The notes: generated by a model not told the origin, from the sequence alone. A stretch of 64,000 bases of DNA from Pseudocercospora fijiensis CIRAD86 (GCF_000340215.1 NW_006921540.1:1978377-2042376); one strand, 5' to 3'; positions 42,960 through 55,934 are shown, counted from the stretch's first letter. Translations and numbers: made by a program.

Positions 42960-45900
42960 ATGGCGCCCTCCTTTCACTCTGCAGCCGCACGCCCGCGCTC
43001 CAACGAGTCTGCTCGTCCTCCAACCCGCGGTGACGACAACAATCTGGAGATCCCCAACCGCACCTCCTCCCTGCACTCGCGCATCGCGCAGCCAATTCCG
43101 AGCACAATGCCTCCGGCCAAGACTGGCTCGCGCGCTCCCAAGACATTGACGCACGCATACATGGTATGCGGTGTGGGACGAGAGCCATCGCAATGGGTGA
43201 AGGCACCCGCTCCGACCCACGGCAAAATCGGCCACATGAAGGCTTCGGTCGGTCAGTTCTGGCTTCCAGAGATTCTTGGAAGCAGCCCTCGATTGGAGCA
43301 AGATAATGAAATCGCCAGATCACTCCATGCTGCAATGAGAGTAAGTTCATCATTCCACCACGCATCTCATTTCCGCCAATGCTGACCAGGATCAGGCATG
43401 TTTCCCCCATGATGTCGAGATATGTACGGGCGCAAGCCAACCTCACTGTGTGCACCACGCATTTGTCCTGCAGCAGGATTCCTCGCACACTCTCTATGGC
43501 ATCGCACTCAGGGTTTGGTCGCGTGCCGACGAGAAGCGTGCGGAGACCATCCGAGATCTGCGCAAGCGCACGGAACCTGACTACTATGACACTCCCGGCG
43601 AGACCTACTGGATTCCATACTGCTTGTCCTTCCTCTCGCGTTATCCATTGTACAATTTACTGGGTGACTACCTGCGAGGCATGTGGATTCACTGGAACAA
43701 GGCCACCAATTTGTTCCACGCAGAGGAAGTTTCCAGGATATTGAGCTTTCCCGCTCCACGCCTGAACGATCTGGTTCGCATTGACATGAAGGATTATGCG
43801 CTCTGCTACCAGTTCCCTGCCTCCCCAACTGGTTTCCAGAACTTTGCAATGTGGCCTCTGTTCAGCTGTCTTTCAATCCCCAATATCCTAGGCGTTTTGG
43901 AGGCTGCCGTGTCGCCAACCAGAAGGATCATCTTCATTTCGCACTACCCTGCCATGTTGACCGTGGCTACCGAGACTGTCCGCTTCATGGTTCGCGTCTA
44001 CGAATGGAGTGGCCTGTACGTCCCTGTCGTGCACGCCCGCCATGCAAAGGAGCTAGTGCAGGAACCTGGACCTTATATCCTGGGCGTGACTGCCGAGTGC
44101 CGAACATTGTTCACAGCGCCATCGGATGCTTTGGTGGTCGACCTCGACCGGAATTTCGTACTCACATCCAGTCCGCCAAACGCCTGGTCAGCTAAGCAGA
44201 GGTCCAAACTCATCAACCGGATGACCCAGGCCCTCAATGGCGATGTTGTGCCCTCCGGTGTGCCGCAGCACCTCCGCTCTGCCTACGGCGGTGGCAAACT
44301 CATCCCGGCTGGTCAAATCATTGTCATGCGCGGCGAAGTGGAGAGCGTGCAAGATCCAGGCTGGTGGAACCAGGAAGAGCTCATGAGAGTCATGGATCGT
44401 GCTTGCGAGAAGCTGGTAAGTGGTCTACGAGTGCCGGCAACCCAATATCTCAAGTACTAATGCGGGCACAGGGCAAGAACAGCGGACTCAAGTCGGTCTT
44501 CGGCGGATCTCAGAAGAAGCCTCTCATGACCAAGGTTTCTATGAGACACCTCAACGAGATCGTTCGTGAGAGGAACCAGTACTCTCGTGACGCGATGGAG
44601 GCATGGCAAGACTTCATCAATTTGAAGGGCCGCATGGACACCGAGCTCGCCAAGGTCACGAAGCGTAATAACTTTTTGGTCGAGGAATTGGAAAGCTGGA
44701 AGCAGCAGTTCTTGAAATTCCAAGCATTTGCCGAACAGCTGACGAAGGAAACGAACGACCTCAAGGTGAAGATCGAGAACCACAAGCGCGAGAACCGCCG
44801 CCTCACCAGCATGATCGATCAGCAGAAAGACGATGCTGCGCGGCTCACAGTCCGCCTCTCCGGAACCGAGAAGCAAAGAGACGACGCGCTCGAGGCACTC
44901 GTTTTGCAGCAGGAAATCGCAGAAGAGCTGGAGCGAGAGCGGAAGAGAAACAAGAAGGACCTTTCGGCGCTGCAGCACACCAATGCTACCCTCCTCCGAC
45001 AACGCGACGAGGCACAGCGCGTCGTGTTGCACCTTCGTGCGCTCATCGACGGACAAGCTCACCACATGGAGCACATCGTCAAGTCGCTCAACGACGCTCC
45101 AGAAACTGCCGAATTCGTCGACGCTGATGAGGAACTCGAGGGAGACAAGTCGCCTGTCAAGGATGAGAACGAAGTCGGCCTCAATCGTGGTATTGGTGGA
45201 ATGGGTGGTTCCAGAGGGTCCTCCAGGGCAAGCACGCGTCTGTCACAGTATGGTCGCATTGATGGTGAGGACATCTCTTCAGCCATGGAGCCTCGCCTTT
45301 ACTCCACTTCGGCTCCCCGCAAGCGCTTTTCTGAACTCAGCTTGACTGATGTCGCAGATCGCCATCTCCGCGACAAGACGGAGTCGATCGCCTACATCAT
45401 TCGCAACATCTCAGAGCAGTGCGCCGCTGCCGTCGAAGGTCTCGACCTCGCACGACGCGCCGATACTTCGAGCGCCACCAGCGAAGGAGGCGACGACGAT
45501 GACAGGCCCGAGTCCAAGAAGAAGCGCGGCAAGAGACCGGCGAAGAACCTCACGCCCGTTTCCGTGGACGGCGACCATGACAACGACCAGGCCAGCGTGG
45601 GGTCTGAGTCCGAATACGGCGATGGCAAGAGCGAGGGCACTGGTAGCTACCTACATCCGAAGCGCGTGTCTGGCACATCTTCGACATCCGGCACTTCCAA
45701 CGTGCCACCAACACCAGACCTTGTACACGACCGCAGCTCCACCAGCATGAGCTCAGTGAGCGAGAGCACTGCCGCAACACCACAGCGGTCGAGCTTGAAC
45801 AGCGTATACAAGAACCAAGATGTCCCCGAGGTGCCAACCCACATTGCCGATCAAGAAGAGATCGATGTCGGTCACCGTCTGGAGGAGATTGTCGAGGAGC

Positions 45901-45962
45901 CTGTCACCAAGTTCATTCCTCAAGGTCTTGAGCACCGACGAAGCCCGCAGGAAACGGCGTGA
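42960..45962 (+). CDS. DENN-domain protein with a C-terminal coiled coil
   Basis: Three exons (42960-43340, 43390-44415, 44472-45962; introns 49 and 56 bases) give 965 residues. The uDENN part starts near THAYMVCGVG and continues through ACFPHDVEIC and YGIALRVWSR; the cDENN part has RIIFISHYPAMLTVATETV and PYILGVTAECR. After residue about 470 comes a long coiled coil (MRHLNEIVRERNQYSRDAME to about residue 690), then a Ser/Asp-rich low-complexity tail. DENN proteins are exchange factors for Rab GTPases. Introns were placed by continuity (AAMR|DQACFP and CEKL|GKNSG). The frame is open upstream, so an earlier start is possible; 42960 is the ATG nearest to the conserved region. Confidence 0.88.
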
Positions 45963-46503
45963 CTCCTTAAACCGCGGTCGTCTCGCGGTCGCTTCCCAGT
46001 CGTTACGATCTTGAATTAATTGATTGTGGACATTTACTGCCAGAAAAGCAGGATCTTGCATGGCGTTGAACAGGAGCTGAACGGGGTTTTACGAGAATCA
46101 TCTTGGTGCCATGTCTGTCTTTGCCGGACACCGAGACGCTTGCACGCTTTTGTTTTGTTGTTTCTAAGCTGAGATACTCCCTTTTGCTTGTGCTTTGCCG
46201 AGACACCGGCAACATCTTTGTAACGTCACTCGTTCTCACGGCCTGAAACTATCTAATACTATGATCTGGTGGAGGTGGAGGAGATGTGTACGATCGTATG
46301 TTCGGCGATGTAGTTCAGATAGCAGTCTGCTGTTTGTATCAACGCTGTCACGCGAGGAAAGTGCATGCTGCTCACCGAGCCGTCGCGGCTTCCGCAATCA
46401 TTCACCATCAGTCACGCTAACCAGAACTCGGCAGCAATCTCCGCGGACCTCAGACTTCCGCTCCTGATCCTTCGCCATTCCTTACGGGCGGGCCTTCGAC
46501 GCC
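45963..46503. other. Intergenic region
   Basis: About 540 bases between the DENN gene and HEI10. No gene or RNA recognised. Confidence 0.5.
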
Positions 46504-47748
46504 ATGGACGCGGTCTTGCACTGCAACGACCTCACCTGTCGTGCCAACGTCCCCGACCAGGCAGTCGTCACTACCTGCAGCCACATCTTCTGCATTCCAT
46601 GTGCCAACCGATTGGGTCTTTCGGAACCGCAGGATGGCCAGAGACGATGTCCGGCTTGCAAGACTGACCTCACCAATCCTGACGATGCGGTCATCACCTC
46701 GCTGAACCCGACCGAGGACTACAAGACCAGTATTTTGAGCGGCCTGTCGCCGACGATCATCATGGAGTGCGCGGGACGAGGTCTCGGCTTTTGGGCATAT
46801 CAAATGGCCCAGGAGATCACGTATCAGCAGTACCTGGCCACAAGTCTCGCTGATCGCTGGAACCAGCTCAATACTCAGATGCAGAATGTAGCTGACAAGG
46901 AGAAGGATGAGAATAAGCGCCTGCGGCAACGCCTCGATGGTCCGTACTCATCTCCAGCTACGCGAATGCTGCTAACCCCTCGACAGCATTGCATGCTGAG
47001 AATGCCAATTTGATGGAGAACAATGCGGCTCTGGATCGCTCGTACAAGGAAAAGGCCAAAGCTCAACACCAAATCAACAACCTCTACCAGAAGCTCAAGG
47101 CGCAGCAGCTGGCCGCCGGGCTCGAAGTGGCTGCTGAGAACGATGCTGACAATGTACTTGCACATGCGAACCAGCAGACACGAATCTCCGCTGCTCAGCG
47201 CCCTACCAAGAACGTGCATGCCCGCGACTTCAGTGATGGGAGTGGAGGCAGTGAAGAGCGCCGTAATCGCCATCGTGACTATACTTGGTCTCAGAACAAC
47301 GCCTCTCAGGGGTATCAAGTGAGCGCTGCACCACGTAACTCTGGGACTTCTCGTAAGTGATAAAGGCACTATTGGACCAAGAATGATACTGACGCCATCG
47401 ATAGATAGCCTTCCCATGAGTGGATCTCAGCAGCAATCGAATCGACAGCGTTTACCACAGCCGGCGTTCGGCTCTTACAACTCGACATTTCTCGGCGGTA
47501 CTGGACTGGGCAATGCAGGTCTGCGGCAAGGCACAGTGCAGCGAGGACCTTATGGCAACAGTCAAGGCCACGGGCAGTCCGGCTACGATGATGAGAATGT
47601 ATCCAATAGTCGCTACGGCGCCGGCGGTATGGGCGGCATGAGTGCCGGAGTGAGGGCCGGACGACCACCAGGAGCAATCCCTCTGAGTCGTGCTGGCGGA
47701 GTGGGACCTATGCGCCCGGGCGGCTATCCTGGTATGCGCATGGGATGA
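46504..47748 (+). CDS. HEI10: HEI10/CCNB1IP1-like RING E3 ligase
   Basis: Three exons (46504-46939, 46987-47352, 47405-47748; introns 47 and 52 bases) give 381 residues. The N-terminal RING has CSHIFCIPC and RRCPACKTDL. It is followed by the family signature LNPTEDYKTSILSGLSP ... FWAYQMAQEITYQQ, a coiled coil (to about residue 190), and a Gly/Arg/Gln-rich tail with many RGP and GGM units. HEI10 proteins mark and promote meiotic crossover sites. The first donor is GTCCGT, weaker than usual, but the branch site GCTAAC and the frame support it. Confidence 0.87.
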
Positions 47749-48038
47749 GCTTCGCTTCGGGCCAAACGAGCCAAACGAGCCAAACAAGAAACAGGTCTAG
47801 ACCATTCACTTCCTTTCGGTCACTCTCGACATTGGTGAAGCCTTCAAGAGCCTTGCACTCTCGAGAGTGTGCTAGGAGAAGAAGAATTTGTAATCACCCG
47901 CACTTGATAGATCAAACTTGACTTCCACGTGTCTAGAATTTGCCGGTTCGTAACCTGGTGAGTGAGTCCTCGAACTTCGATCTCCCACCATTGGAATCCA
48001 TAAGGTCAGTTCCACGAAGCAATGCCATTCAGCCCGGC

Positions 48039-48138
48039 NNNNNNNNNNNNNNNNNNNNNNNNNNNNNNNNNNNNNNNNNNNNNNNNNNNNNNNNNNNNNN
48101 NNNNNNNNNNNNNNNNNNNNNNNNNNNNNNNNNNNNNN
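48039..48138. other. Assembly gap of 100 N
   Basis: Exactly 100 Ns, followed directly by a run of 14 C (48139-48152). A repeat island starts on the right side, so the true gap may be a long transposon. Confidence 0.98.
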
Positions 48139-48760
48139 CCCCCCCCCCCCCCAGACTGATTTCTAGACGCGCGTCTCCAAAAATATATTTCGAGGGTGAC
48201 TACGAGTGTCATGAGACACGAAGTCGTTACAACAAAAGTTTTAGCGCTAGACATGTATAAAGCTTCGATTCTAGTCTTTAATAATCTCCGGATCTCTTCT
48301 TTAAGGATTGTTATCGGTAAAACGCTTGCTTTTATCCGTTTAGTGATATAGTAGTATGGTATAGTAAGTGCTCTTAAGGAAGCCTATTAGATTAAACAAG
48401 CTACTACTAACAAATTAAAGCGGACTACGAGTTTAGCCTCTTTAGAATTACTACTACTTAAAGAAAATTTCTATCGCAATAAGTTATCGTTATTTCAGCT
48501 TAAATATATGTCTATCCGCCTAACCCCTGCGGTATATAGAACGGTCTATACTTCGTATTAGTTAGTATATTTTACGTACTTACTTCTTTAGATATTCTTT
48601 AAGCATATCTTAGCGATAGGAACCCTATCTTGCTAGAGATATACATTTGGTTTCCTTAATCGTATAGCTAAGTCTAATTAATGCTATTTAGAAGTTTCTT
48701 TTTACGGCCTATAATTTCACTTTTACTGTCTAGGTTGTATACGAGGTGCAAATTTTTCGG
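48139..48760. repeat. RIP-like TA-rich repeat island
   Basis: Rich in TA and CG, poor in CA/TG, with stops in all frames, in contrast to flanking DNA. Composition is like both window ends. It ends gradually near 48760. No domain recognised. Confidence 0.7.
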
Positions 48761-49778
48761 CACGACTAAAAGATTCGGCTTACGGTCTTCTTTCCCAAGA
48801 AAAAAGAAAAGGAGACAGTTGCGTTAAGCACGCTGCCTATGATGTTCACTCGCTCAAGTTGGGTTGCTAAGGCCAAATCTCTATGAAGCAGCATAGAACC
48901 TGAGCGAAGTTTCGTGGGATCCAAAAAAAAAAACGCTGCAATGCACATCGATGCGCAATAAGTCTTCGTGTAATGATACAGCGAGGTGCGAATGGTCTAG
49001 TCGGCTTGGCTTGAGAGAGAGAGTATGCCACCGACAGTCAGTGACCGCCCTACGAAAAGATCCAAGACAGGTGGGCGTGGCTTTCGAGAAGGAGGGAAGA
49101 TGCTTCGTTCATGATGAGTTTGGCGACTTGTAACGTCTACGGTGCCTCTTCCCACATCATCGTATCGTCGGGCTTGCTTATAGTCATATTCCTGAGTCCT
49201 GACGTTCAATAGATCAAGACTCGTGGAATACTGGCTGGCTGACCTCGCCGCGGCCATTTAAATGATCGGCGTACGGCGCGAACCCCGGTCTGCCGTCTTA
49301 TACAAGCTCCAGGAACTCGAAAGCTTGTAACTTATAGACTTCTCCACGCAGTACATAGTACCTGGGTTGAGAAACGTGAAGCGAATCCTTTACCCCCCCT
49401 GCCGTCCTCAGCAAAAATCCAAATTCGGAGCGGATGAATTGGGGCTTGATATGCGAGCACGAGGCGTCGCACACAACAGCCTAAATCTGCTCGACAAAAT
49501 GCGTCGCTTGGCTAGAACTCACCTCGCCGTTCTCGCCGACTGGATCTGATGCGACGTAGTACTCAGGCCGCACGAGGTTGACATGCGAGCGTGTTGATCC
49601 TTGGAGGGCCACGTTCTTGCGGCATTGGTATCGAAGCGTGTGAGGCAGCAAGGAGCAGTATACCTGCCTATTGAAGAGCTGTAAGATGTGACAATGTATA
49701 TCAGTCCGACAAGGTATCGTTCGTCGGGATGCTCAAGTCGCTAAGCTTTTGTTTGATGTTGCCGGAGGGCTGTGAAAA
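48761..49778. other. Intergenic region upstream of the GIT1-like transporter
   Basis: Ordinary composition, no supported gene. Open frames of about 60 codons only. Confidence 0.5.
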
Positions 49779-51377
49779 ATGACTTCCAAAAACCACTTCG
49801 AACAGGCCGTCCGGGCGAAGCATAGCAATTCCTCAGAAGACGGTCTGGATGCTAGCGCCCAGGATGCGCAGATCAAGAGGATTTCCAGGATCTCAACAAT
49901 CTTCACATCTTTGGTCGCAGGTCTCGCTCTCTTCAGTGACGGGTACAATGCTCAGATCATCGGATACATGAAGCCACTTTTCAAAGACCTTTATAAAGAT
50001 GGAATGTCGAGCACAATCAGCACTACATTATCGAACTCATATCTGATCGGCGAGTGAGTTCTCTTATCGAGAAAAGCCGAAGTCTTTACTGCGCAGTCTG
50101 CTAAAATCAAGTCCCAGAAGTTTCGGCATGCTCTTCTTCGGCTTTGTAATTGACAAGATTGGGAGGCGTACCGGAATTGTCTTCGCCACGTTCTTCCTAG
50201 TGCTCGGTATCATTCTGGCCACTGCCGCTCACGGATACTCCCAGCTTGGTATGTTCTGGATGATGATCGTAGCTCGTGGCATTGCAGGGTTTGGAGCGGG
50301 CGGAGAGTATCCAGTTTGTGGGACTGGTTCGACTGAAGCCTCCGATGAGACTCACTACGTCCGCAAGCGAAGAGGAATTCTCGTCGCAATTTCGACCGAT
50401 TTTGCGATTGATCTTGGCTTTGTGATTGCGGGTTGTGTAGCGCTAATTGTGCTTGCTGCGTACAACTATCGCACTTCTGAGGGCGTTTGGAGGATATGCT
50501 TTGGTCTGGGATTCGTGCTGCCGGTGGTCTTATTCTTCTTTCGAATTCGAATGGTAGGACAGTATGGGTCCCAGCCTAATGCGAGCATCATGCTGACTAC
50601 GCGTAGATCGAATCGACGCAGTATCGTAAACATGCTATGAAGAAGAAGATCCCATATCTTCTGGTCATTAAGCGTTACTGGAAGCCTATGCTTGGGACCA
50701 GTTTGGCTTGGTTCTTCTATGACTTTGTCACGTACCCTTTCGGACTGTTCTCATCCACCATCCTCGGGCAGCTGAATCCGAATGATAGCTTAATCCAAAA
50801 CATCGGTCTAGGAACAGCAGTGAACTGCTTCTACCTGCCCGGGTGCATTGTCGGAGGCTTCTTGATGGACTGGATTGGACGCAAGCAAACTATGACACTT
50901 GGCTTCGCTTGCTGGGCAGTTCTCGGTTTCATCCTAGGTGGCGCGCTGGGTCCGATTCAATCAGTATTCCCGCTTTTCATCGTGCTGTACGGGCTGTTTA
51001 ACTCCTTTGGTGAGATGGGCCCCGGTGTTGCCACATTTCTTTGTGGCGCCGAGTCATTTCCAACACCGGTACGAGGACATTTCCTGGGGCTCGCCGCAGC
51101 GGTCGGAAAGGCAGGCGCTGCCATCGGCACTGAAGTCTTTACGCCGATTCAAGACTCGTTCTCGGATGACTTTCGAGGCGTGCAGGCGGTCTTCTTGATC
51201 GGCGCTGCATTCGCGGCAGTCGGCGGGCTGATCTCGTGGTTCTTAATTCCAGATCGATCCCGGGGTCTTGAGGATGAGGATTCTAAATTCCGTGCATATC
51301 TGGCTGAACACGGATTTAGCACAGACTTTGGCGAGAGTCTTGAGAAGGAAATCAAGACCACGGGTTTCAAGATCTAG
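49779..51377 (+). CDS. MFS transporter of the GIT1/phosphate:proton symporter group
   Basis: Three exons (49779-50053, 50121-50553, 50607-51377; introns 67 and 53 bases) give 492 residues. About twelve membrane segments are seen. Key motifs are LFSDGYNAQIIGYM in segment 1, DKIGRRTG in the loop after segment 2, and GIAGFGAGGEYPV in segment 4, the signature of the phosphate symporter/GIT1 group. RMIESTQYRKHAMKKK marks the central loop and the second half repeats DWIGRKQ. Family members import glycerophosphodiesters or phosphate. The first acceptor (CAGAAG) is the only one nearby that keeps frame and loses at most one residue of the expected text; it could be one codon off. Confidence 0.86.
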
Positions 51378-51527
51378 CGGTTGTCGATCTCGTCTTCTCT
51401 CGCGTAGCAAGTCTTCAGATGACATTAGTACGAGATGCCGTTTTCGAGAGCAATATCCAGCTGATTGGTATCCAGAAAATGCGTAGAGCAAGATTCGTTA
51501 CCCGGTTGGGCAGCAATCCCTTCAGCC

Positions 51528-53249
51528 TCAGGTGATCTCTTCGCGCATTTTCAGTTTGACGTAGAGCTGATTGATGTTGCTTCGGTGCCACAATGGAGTG
51601 TCTGAGTTGCAGTCTAGAAATTCCGAAGCTCTGTCCAGATCTGCTCGGCATTCGGATAGTCTGCCCATGAGCAGGCTCAGATAAGCTCTGTTTCCGAGAA
51701 GCTTGAGCCACCTGTCGGGCATTGGTTGTCCACGCTCACAAAGACTGGTCCAAGCACTGAGCATGTATATTTGCGCGTCCTCGAAAAGACCTTGCTCCAT
51801 CTTCGACAAAGCCAGAATGCGCATCATGTCCCATGAAAGTCCAGTTTTAGATTGCGACTTCCACTGCTCGTAAAGCTGTTCGAGCTGATGGTGCTGGTCT
51901 TGCTCGAGGAGTATCCAGGCGCATGAATGAAGAAGCCTGACAGTAGCCTCTGAGTCGATACATGAGGCGTTCAAGAACCTGTGGCACAGAATTCTGACAA
52001 TCCCGTCGCACAGAGCGTCGACTTCTTCCGAATCATGAAATGCTCGCAGAAGCAGCGTCATAGGGTGTTCTGGCCCGTGAATGTTAACCGATTCCTGTAT
52101 GAGGAATGAAGTGACCACAGGCATGACCTCGAAGCTTGTTTGACGAGCAGTTTGAAATGCGAGCTTCTGCTCTTTTGACAACTTCTCCTTGCAAACCGGG
52201 CCAGGACTTCTTGGATGCGGCACATTGCTCAACGCACTTCCGCTCGAAACGACTGTATCTGCGTGGATTTCACGCTCTTGAAGCTCGTGTGCTTTGTGCA
52301 AGCAATGCCTACCCGCGAAAGCACAGTCAAAGCAGATATCGCTGTCGTCAACAGGGCATTCAGAGCAATGGAAGTGAGCAGCAGTGATTGAGTCATCACA
52401 CCACATACACTTGATCACTTGGAGTCGGCCGTTGACCATAACTGCTTCTCGAAGCTGTTGCGGCATTCCAGAAAGTCGGCCACGTTTCTTCTTTGGAAAT
52501 TTCCTGATACAAAGTGTCTGCAGAGGATGCAATAATGCAGAGGGATGCCTGGATTGCAATGCATCCCTGACCCTAGGCCCAGCATTTCGGAGAATAGTCA
52601 TACCTTGAATGATGTCGCCAATGTCCATAAAATAGAAGCCCTGCCAGTAGTCTCGCATCAGCTCCCACATTGGATCCGCGGCCGTGATCTGTGGATCGCA
52701 TGTTGCACAACATTTGTCCAGAAAGTATGCGACTGCACGCAATGCTCGAAGAGTCTGCTCTTCGCCAGATGGAGTTACAGCAGGTCTTGCCGAGCATCCG
52801 TGGTGAATCGTTGCCACATGTTTCAAGTCGAAAGTCACAGAGTTCTTGTCAGAGCATCTCGTATGCTTCACCACAGATGGACGTCTTCGTCTGACAACGA
52901 GCGTGTTGTTGTCCGGCGTAGCTGGCTTTCTCCTGACATTCTTGTCATTTAGGCCCCACTCACGGAAGCGGTCACGAAGCATTTTCTCGCTATGAATTGC
53001 ATCAGCATCTTTCCTAGAGCTATATGCCAGACAACAGACACGGACATGCTGCAAGTGGACCGCTTACCTGGCAACGAATTGCTTTGCTCTCAATGTCTTA
53101 CATATCCACCTTCCTGTGCACGAGTTGACCTTGTACCATTTCGTGATCACGGCTCGGTAAGCCTCCCAGTCTTTCCGGGTCGGCGGATGGCCTGGGATTG
53201 GCAAGTCTTGCAGCTCCAATACATTTGCTTCTGCTGCTTGGATGTCCAT
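51528..53249 (-). CDS. Clr5-domain protein with a ZZ zinc finger
   Basis: Two exons (53249-53068 and 52989-51528, intron 78 bases) give 547 residues. Splicing rebuilds the fungal Clr5 domain: TRKDWEAYRAVITKWY ... FVA|SEKMLRDRFREWGL. The middle holds a ZZ-like finger (KCMWCDD ... HCSECPVDDSDICFDCAF ... H ... H). The C-terminal 250 residues are helical, resembling tetratricopeptide-like repeats (LLHSCAWILLEQDQHHQLEQLYEQW). Clr5 domains are named from a fission-yeast silencing factor and are widespread in uncharacterised fungal nuclear proteins. Role unknown; a chromatin or transcription function is inference. A second ZZ finger in the window belongs to the broken HET gene. Confidence 0.85.
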
Positions 53250-53971
53250 TGTGAAAAGCTACATATGCATGGTATGATTCCGTCTCATGATGAGAATTGT
53301 ATGTACATTAAGAGCTCCACACGGTATCCAAGATGGCGGGTCACGGAATGTTCTAGCGTCAAAAGCTAGCAATCCTTGCTGCATTTGCGAACTGCTTCAT
53401 CACTGTTCAGCAGACTGTGATATAGGCAGTGCACATCATGCCATCTGATATCGGGAGTAGGGCGACGCTGCTCGAGATCTGGGGTTTCCACGCTAAAACA
53501 TACCGTGCAGGAAAGCTAAGATATCCTTGCAGAAGGGTATGGAAGACCTTCGCTGTGAAGTCCAGATGCTGGGCGGTCGGAAACTGCTGAAGGCAGTCAC
53601 TCCAAGGAGATGTTTGTGATCCTCATAACGATGCTGCCCAGCAGGCGGTGTTCCGCGGATGGGGCAAATTCGGAGCTCGCCTGGGACTCGCCTGGCGAAA
53701 AGCAGAGCCGCAAATGTATACGTGCCTTGGTGACGGAGAAGCCTGTGATCGATCTGTGTCACTAGGGTGTCACAGCATGTGCGTAATGAAGTCGGAAGAT
53801 GAAGTGAAGTGAATGAGAACGAGTTCACGAAGCATTGAAGACAGACGGCACTCGCCATTCAGCACAGACCAGTCTCGCGCGAACCCCCTGCCTAGTCCCA
53901 ACTTTATTCAGTCACGTACCTTCGACTTCCACCACGGCAATCGAACATCACGTCCCGAACCACACACCATC
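53250..53971. promoter_or_regulatory. Divergent region between Clr5-ZZ gene and elongin C
   Basis: 722 bases without a supported gene; the last 120 are C/A-rich. Confidence 0.45.
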
Positions 53972-54448
53972 ATGACCTCCGAGAAAGAACCAGACTACGT
54001 GACTCTGGTCTCGAATGATGGCTACACATTCATCGTCCGTCGCTCCGCCGCCTACATCGCCGACGTCCTCAAACGCGCTTTGAGTTCTTCCAGTACGAGA
54101 CGAGACATGCTTTCTCACGTGTAGCTAACTAACGTACGACAGACGGCATGGGATTCAGAGAAGCCGGAGCAAATACATACCATTGCGACACGATCAAGTC
54201 CGTGCGACGTCTTATCCGGAATCAGCTCCGTGAAATGGCTAATTTGTTCGCTACAGCGGTCTTGTCCTCGAAAAGGTTTGCGAATATCTCTACTATCACG
54301 AGAAGCACAAGGATGCGAGAGATGTGCCTGATATGGATATTCCGCCGGAGCTTTGCTTGGAGCTGCTCATGGCTGCCGACTATTTGAATGGTATATACGC
54401 GATCGCACGGATTTCTGATTGTTTGTGCTAATGGCTATTTCAGTCTGA
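53972..54448 (+). CDS. ELC1: Elongin C
   Basis: Four exons: 53972-54092, 54143-54197, 54257-54390 and 54444-54448, giving 104 residues. The last exon is only five bases (TC TGA), completing the invariant ending LLMAADYLNV. The protein runs YVTLVSNDGYTFIVRRSAAYI, NGMGFREAGANTYHCDTI, VLEKVCEYLYYHEKHKDA and DVPDMDIPPELCLELL, nearly identical to animal and fungal elongin C. It is a Skp1-fold adaptor linking cullin ligases and other partners. All introns are GT-AG; the second donor is GTCCGT, the same weak form used by HEI10. Confidence 0.95.
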
Positions 54449-54672
54449 AACCATCCCTTCTCTCGTAATACCCTCGATTTAGCTTGGCGCTTGGAGAGCT
54501 ATTGCAGTTCTCATGGTAAATAGCACCTCGGACGAAGGGCTCTTACACAGTAAGAACCGCCTTTGCCGAGCCTCCGCACAGCACACGCTCGAAGCCCCAG
54601 CATGGTGCTGAAGATCGTGCTGTTGCATCGAAGCAACACCCTCTGGAGCACAGCGTTCACATCTTCATTAAG

Positions 54673-55934
54673 CTAGACCTGGGAATTCCCATTTAGCTTA
54701 GAAGGCTCGCCATCGACCAACCCAGATGCCACGATTTGCAGCTGCTCGTCAAATGCGCTCCTACTCATCACAGCTCCAAAGCCCTGGCACTGGCAGAGTG
54801 CAGCAAGCGGGACTTTCAAAGCATTCAGGGCAGGGCGAAGATACTTTGTTTCGGGCACAGATTCTTTGATTGCGGAGTACGCTTGCGCTGGAGTAATCCA
54901 TTCGTCATCCAAAGGTAGATTCTCGCTCAATCTCACAAGTCTAAGACGAGTTAGCCATGCACTCTGCTTGTGTGGAAACGTGTCACTGGGACTCACTTAT
55001 CGATCTCCGAATGCGGCAAGTGCCACTTCTCTCCTTCGTGCGACGGCAGAGCACCTTGATACACTGCTGCAGTTCCAGTCAAAGCATGGCCATGCAGGTC
55101 CTGTTCTTCGCAAGCTTTGTGTGGCGTTGGAGCAGGATGGATGTGTGGGTGGACCATATGGCCCTGACAGCACCATTCAAGCGCAAGGATGAAGTCTACT
55201 GCTGCCCAGCTATCGCCTATCACTGGTTCTCTTTGGGTGAGAGGACTTTGTGCTGTCGGTTCGGTATTCGTGGAGGCAGACGTTGCCTGCACAGCATCTT
55301 CGAATGCAGACCAATCGAGATCCATAAACGTTCGCTCATGCCCAATGTCAGAATCCCATCTCACTTCTACTGATGCAGTCGCTGGCGCGGTCGTAACTGC
55401 GGGCGTTTCCGTGATTTTCAGCGAATCTCCTAATCGAAAGTCCAGAGAATGTGATGCCAAGAGTTCTCGCATCATGTGGTTTTGATAAGCCAGAGCATTC
55501 TTTTCATTGTTGACCTGTGAGTCCATGTGTTGTAAGCGGGCGACTTCTTCCTCGAGGCGTTTGACATATTCCGCTCTCCGGTTACGATGTCGTCTAGTCA
55601 AGGCCACGTCAGAGCTGATCGAAGCGGATTGGGAGAGGAGGGAGGTTACTTTTGTGCCTGATAGACTTGCTTTCTCCTTTTCGTATCTTTGCCGTCTGCT
55701 GCATCTTCTGGCGAAGCACTATTGCCGCTTGGCGAGTCTTTCTTAGTCTTCAGTATACGACTGAGTCGGCTGCTTTCTAATGTCTGGTCAGCTGTCACGG
55801 CTCTGCTTGTTCCTGCAGGCAAACTCACTTTGGCTGCCGGTAGATTCACTCGGCGATTTCTTGAAGAGCGATCGAAAGCCAGATGAAGTTTCCGACCCTC
55901 CTGTAGGGGAAGGTTTGCCAGGGCTCTCAGCCAT
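54673..55934 (-). CDS. bZIP transcription factor with a fungal C-terminal domain
   Basis: Four exons (55934-55829, 55776-55650, 55593-54997, 54940-54673; introns 52, 56 and 56 bases) give 365 residues. The basic region is split by the second intron: KRRKQVYQAQK|RHRNRRAEYVKRLEEEVARL, followed by a short leucine zipper. The basic region departs from the canonical NxxAAxxCR form (QVYQAQKRHRNRR), as in fungal AP-1-like or DUF3425-type factors. The C-terminus has AAVDFILALEWCCQGHM and PLAALCQCQGFGAVM, like the DUF3425 domain of these regulators. Target genes are unknown. The gene converges on elongin C with about 220 bases between stops. Confidence 0.87.
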
